From Streptomyces coeruleorubidus (GTDB lineage: Bacteria; Actinomycetota; Actinomycetes; Streptomycetales; Streptomycetaceae): a DNA stretch of 64,000 nt. Where the stretch lies: NCBI RefSeq assembly GCF_008705135.1, contig NZ_CP023694.1, forward strand, positions 1,364,001 to 1,428,000, read 5' to 3'. Below the pieces are notes generated by a model. It saw only the letters and a program-made list of their open reading frames with translations, had not been told where the DNA came from and searched no databases. The translations under genes and the position numbers were made by a program. The first letter of the stretch is position 1. Each line of letters begins with the position of its first letter. Below, piece by piece: positions 61,298 through 64,000 of the stretch.

Positions 61298-62536
61298 ATG
61301 GCAGGCAACTCGGACCCGCTCTCGCCGCGGGCCAAGCTGGCCGTGACCGCGGGCAAGGCGGTCGCGGCGGCGTCCCGCGCCGCGGGGCGCGGCAGCGGTT
61401 CGGTGATCGGCGGCCGGGTGGCGCTCAAGCTCGACCCCGACCTCCTCGCCCGGCTCGCGCAGAACCTGGACGTGATCCTGGTCTCGGCGACGAACGGCAA
61501 GACCACGACCACCCGGCTCATCGCCGAGGCCCTGCGCGCGGCGGGACCGGTCGTCTCCAACGCGCTCGGCGCCAACATGCCGGCCGGCATCACCTCGGCG
61601 CTCGCGGGCAGCTCGGACGCCCGGTACGGGGTGATCGAGGTCGACGAGAAGTACCTCGCCGGCGTCGCCCGGGACACCGCGCCGAAGTGCATCGCGCTGC
61701 TCAACCTCTCCCGCGACCAGCTCGACCGCGCCGCCGAGACCCGCATGCTCGCCGAGAACTGGCGGGAGGGACTCGCCGGTTCCAAGGCCGTGGTCGTGGC
61801 CAACTGCGACGACCCGCTGGTGGTGTGGGCGGCGTCCTCCTCCCCCAACGTGATCTGGGTCGCCGCCGGGCAGATGTGGAAGGACGACGCCTGGTCCTGC
61901 CCGTCGTGCGGTGGCGTGATGCAGCGCCCGGGCGACGACTGGTACTGCGGTGAGTGCGGCTTCCGCCGTCCGACGCCGAGCTGGGCACTCTCCGGCGACC
62001 ACGTGCTGGATCCGCACGGCTCCGCGTGGCCGATCCACCTCCAGCTGCCCGGCCGCGCCAACAAGGCCAACGCCGCCTCCTCGGCCGCCGTCGCCGCCGT
62101 GTTCGGCGTGCCGCCGCAGGTCGCGCTGGAGCGCATGTACCAGGTGCAGGCGGTCGCCGGACGGTACGACGTCGTCCAGTTCCAGGGCCGTGACCTCAGA
62201 CTCCTCCTGGCGAAGAACCCGGCCGGCTGGCTGGAGACGTTCTCCCTGATCGACCCGCCGCCCACCCCGGTCATCCTGTCGGTGAACGCGCGCTCCGCCG
62301 ACGGCACCGACACCTCCTGGCTGTGGGACGTCGACTACACGCGCCTGACCGGCCACCCGATCTGCGTCGTCGGCGACCGGCGGCTGGACCTCGCGGTGCG
62401 CCTGGAGGTCGCCGACCAGCACTTCCAGGTGTACGAGAACCTCGACCAGGCCGTGGCCGCGTGCCCGCCGGGACGGATCGAGGTCATCGCCAACTACACG
62501 GCGTTCCAGGACCTGCGCCGCCGGGTCGGCAACTGA
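61298..62536 (+). CDS. murT: MurT, Mur-ligase-type subunit of lipid II isoglutaminyl synthase
   Basis: A 412-residue Mur-ligase-fold protein with an inserted zinc ribbon. P-loop SATNGKTTTT near 64, the conserved LNLSRDQLDR, and CPSCGG near 201 with CGECG near 217 for the zinc ribbon, then a DUF1727 C-terminal domain. With GatD it amidates the D-Glu of lipid II. GatD follows after 23 bases on the same strand, so the pair is complete. Confidence 0.95.
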   Translation: MAGNSDPLSPRAKLAVTAGKAVAAASRAAGRGSGSVIGGRVALKLDPDLLARLAQNLDVILVSATNGKTTTTRLIAEALRAAGPVVSNALGANMPAGITSALAGSSDARYGVIEVDEKYLAGVARDTAPKCIALLNLSRDQLDRAAETRMLAENWREGLAGSKAVVVANCDDPLVVWAASSSPNVIWVAAGQMWKDDAWSCPSCGGVMQRPGDDWYCGECGFRRPTPSWALSGDHVLDPHGSAWPIHLQLPGRANKANAASSAAVAAVFGVPPQVALERMYQVQAVAGRYDVVQFQGRDLRLLLAKNPAGWLETFSLIDPPPTPVILSVNARSADGTDTSWLWDVDYTRLTGHPICVVGDRRLDLAVRLEVADQHFQVYENLDQAVAACPPGRIEVIANYTAFQDLRRRVGN

Positions 62537-62559
62537 GCACGAGACGTCAGGGGACTTTT

Positions 62560-63288
62560 GTGAGCGACAACCAACTGCGGGTCGTCTGGATCTATCCCGA
62601 CCTGCTCAGCACCTACGGCGACCAGGGCAACGTCCTCGTCGTGCAGCGCCGGGCCCAGCAGCGCGGCCTGGACGTGGCGCGGCTGGACGTGCGCAGCGAC
62701 CAGGCGATCCCGACCTCCGGCGACATCTACCTGATCGGCGGCGGCGAGGACCGGCCGCAGCGGCTCGCGGCCGAGCGGCTGCGCCGGGACGGCGGACTGA
62801 CCCGGGCCGTGGAGAACGGCGCCATCGTGTTCTCCGTGTGCGCCGGCTACCAGATCCTCGGCCACGAGTTCATCAACGACCTCGGCCAGCGCGAGCCCGG
62901 CCTCGGCCTGCTGGACGTGGTGTCCGTGCGCGGCGAGGGCGCGCGGTGCGTCGGTGACGTGCTGGGCGACATCGACCCGCGCCTCGGCCTGCCTCCGCTG
63001 ACCGGCTTCGAGAACCATCAGGGCGTCACCCACCTCGGCCCCACCGCCCGCCCGCTCGCCCGGGTGCGCTTCGGCAACGGCAACGGCACGGGCGACGGCA
63101 CGGAGGGCGCGTTCAACGACACCGTCTTCGGCACGTACATGCACGGCCCGGTGCTCGCGCGCAACCCGCTGATCGCGGACCTGCTGCTGAAGCTGGCCCT
63201 CGACGTCAACGCGCTGCCGCCGACCGACGACCGCTGGTACGAGGCACTTCGCAACGAGCGCATCGCTGCTGCCCAGCAACCTGCGTGA
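62560..63288 (+). CDS. gatD: GatD, glutaminase subunit of lipid II isoglutaminyl synthase
   Basis: A 242-residue CobB/CobQ-like glutamine amidotransferase. The nucleophile Cys in VCAGYQILGHEF is at residue 94, and the His in GTYMHGPVLARNP near 194. It hydrolyses glutamine to give ammonia for MurT. GTG 62560 is preceded by AGGGGA. Coupled with murT. Confidence 0.95.
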   Translation: MSDNQLRVVWIYPDLLSTYGDQGNVLVVQRRAQQRGLDVARLDVRSDQAIPTSGDIYLIGGGEDRPQRLAAERLRRDGGLTRAVENGAIVFSVCAGYQILGHEFINDLGQREPGLGLLDVVSVRGEGARCVGDVLGDIDPRLGLPPLTGFENHQGVTHLGPTARPLARVRFGNGNGTGDGTEGAFNDTVFGTYMHGPVLARNPLIADLLLKLALDVNALPPTDDRWYEALRNERIAAAQQPA

Positions 63289-63489
63289 GCACTGCGCGGC
63301 AGCGTACGGCCAGGACGCGTCAACCTGCTGGTCAACAGCCCGTCTGACGGCACATCCGCACAGGTGAGCGGGGTCGTCCAGCAGGCGGACGCGTGCTTCG
63401 GTCCGGCCCCTCGATGCCGCTAGGGTGGCGGGGATTCGAGCCGGACAACGTGGTCCGGTCCCGGCCCACGTTGAGAAGGTTTTCGGGCT

Positions 63490-64000
63490 ATGCGCATTGG
63501 TGTCCTCACGTCCGGCGGCGACTGCCCCGGCCTGAACGCCGTCATCCGGTCCGTCGTGCACCGCGCCGTCGTCGACCACGGCGACGAGGTCATCGGCTTC
63601 CGGGACGGCTGGAAGGGCCTTCTGGAGTGCGACTACCTCAAGCTCGACCTCGACGCGGTGGGTGGCATCCTCGCCCGCGGCGGCACGATTCTGGGGTCCT
63701 CCCGGGTCCAGCCCTCCCATCTGCGGGACGGTGTGGAGCGGGCCAAGGGCCATGTCGAGGAGCTCGGCCTCGACGCGATCATCCCCATCGGCGGTGAGGG
63801 CACGCTCAAGGCCGCGCGGCTGATGTCGGACAGCGGTCTGCCCGTCGTGGGTGTGCCGAAGACCATCGACAACGACATCGCGGTCACGGACGTCACGTTC
63901 GGCTTCGACACGGCCGTCGGGGTGGCGACCGAGGCCCTGGACCGGCTGAAGACCACCGCCGAGTCCCACCAGCGGGTTCTGGTGGTCGAGGTCATGGGCC
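63490..64000 (+). CDS. pfkA: 6-phosphofructokinase, truncated by the window edge
   Basis: Only the first 170 codons are in the window. [23 protein letters not shown] is the PfkA start with the ATP-binding [17 protein letters not shown] near 101 and PKTIDNDI near 125, the phosphoryl-transfer region. The TIDND form is typical of actinobacterial enzymes that can use ATP or PPi. Glycolytic enzyme; the rest is beyond 64000. GAGAAGG precedes ATG 63490. Confidence 0.95.
   Translation, partial: MRIGVLTSGGDCPGLNAVIRSVVHRAVVDHGDEVIGFRDGWKGLLECDYLKLDLDAVGGILARGGTILGSSRVQPSHLRDGVERAKGHVEELGLDAIIPIGGEGTLKAARLMSDSGLPVVGVPKTIDNDIAVTDVTFGFDTAVGVATEALDRLKTTAESHQRVLVVEVMG

Overview
The window is a high-GC actinobacterial chromosome segment, almost certainly Streptomyces. 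Third codon positions are close to saturated with G or C, GTG starts are common, and the gene families are typical of the genus: a conservon, type B L31 without cysteines, a SNF2/SWIM pair, MurT/GatD, a LigB-type ligase and a xylA/xylB/ROK locus. From memory the order resembles the left arm of the S. coelicolor chromosome between roughly SCO1150 and SCO1214; this was not checked against any database.

Layout. 1-2.8 kb: a sulfonate/nitrate-type ABC importer (permease, ATPase, lipoprotein). 2.9-4.9 kb: a flavin monooxygenase-like enzyme and an MltG-type lytic transglycosylase. 4.9-7.3 kb: an ABC exporter divergent from a MarR regulator, with a shared operator-like dyad. 7.3-11 kb: a VOC protein, DctA and a secreted PNGase A-like protein. 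11.2-14.8 kb: a heterodimeric ABC exporter with complementary degenerate ATP sites. 14.8-15.8 kb: a gene-free stretch of nested short tandem repeats. 15.8-20.9 kb: DUF5709-like protein, L31 type B, membrane metal-dependent hydrolase, Ski2-like helicase, TesB. 21-21.7 kb: a transporter pseudogene with an IS-end-like dispersed repeat at its junction.

21.8-24.1 kb: Fpg/Nei glycosylase, VOC protein and a DUF6397-like protein. 24.2-30.3 kb: a conservon (CvnA-B-C-D order on the minus strand), an extra roadblock protein, an F420-type oxidoreductase and an MHYT sensor. 30.4-33.7 kb: methyltransferase, DUF2236/MpaB-type oxygenase and small hypotheticals. 33.8-38 kb: SNF2 ATPase translationally coupled to a SWIM zinc-finger protein. 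38-42.6 kb: xylose isomerase, xylulokinase and ROK repressor. 42.8-47.7 kb: Tat-type amidase, luciferase-family small protein, methyltransferase-NUDIX fusion, phosphodiester glycosidase and a phospholipase-like protein.

47.9-51.2 kb: a coupled operon of a quinone oxidoreductase and two acyl-CoA dehydrogenases. 51.3-52.9 kb: XRE-cupin regulator divergent from a thioredoxin-reductase-like enzyme. 52.9-56.6 kb: LigB, NUDIX, succinate-semialdehyde dehydrogenase and a small protein. 56.7-60.5 kb: TenA-like protein, DUF4352 lipoprotein, and an acyl-CoA dehydrogenase divergent from TetR. 60.6-64 kb: peptide deformylase, MurT/GatD, and the start of 6-phosphofructokinase, which runs off the window.

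No rRNA, tRNA, CRISPR array, integrase or intact insertion sequence was recognised. The clearest non-gene signals are: several dyad operators in divergent spacers; hairpin terminators, two of them with U-runs; a genus-wide hairpin repeat inserted in frame in an acyl-CoA dehydrogenase; two copies of a 63-bp IS-end-like repeat; and several short tandem arrays inside or at the ends of genes.
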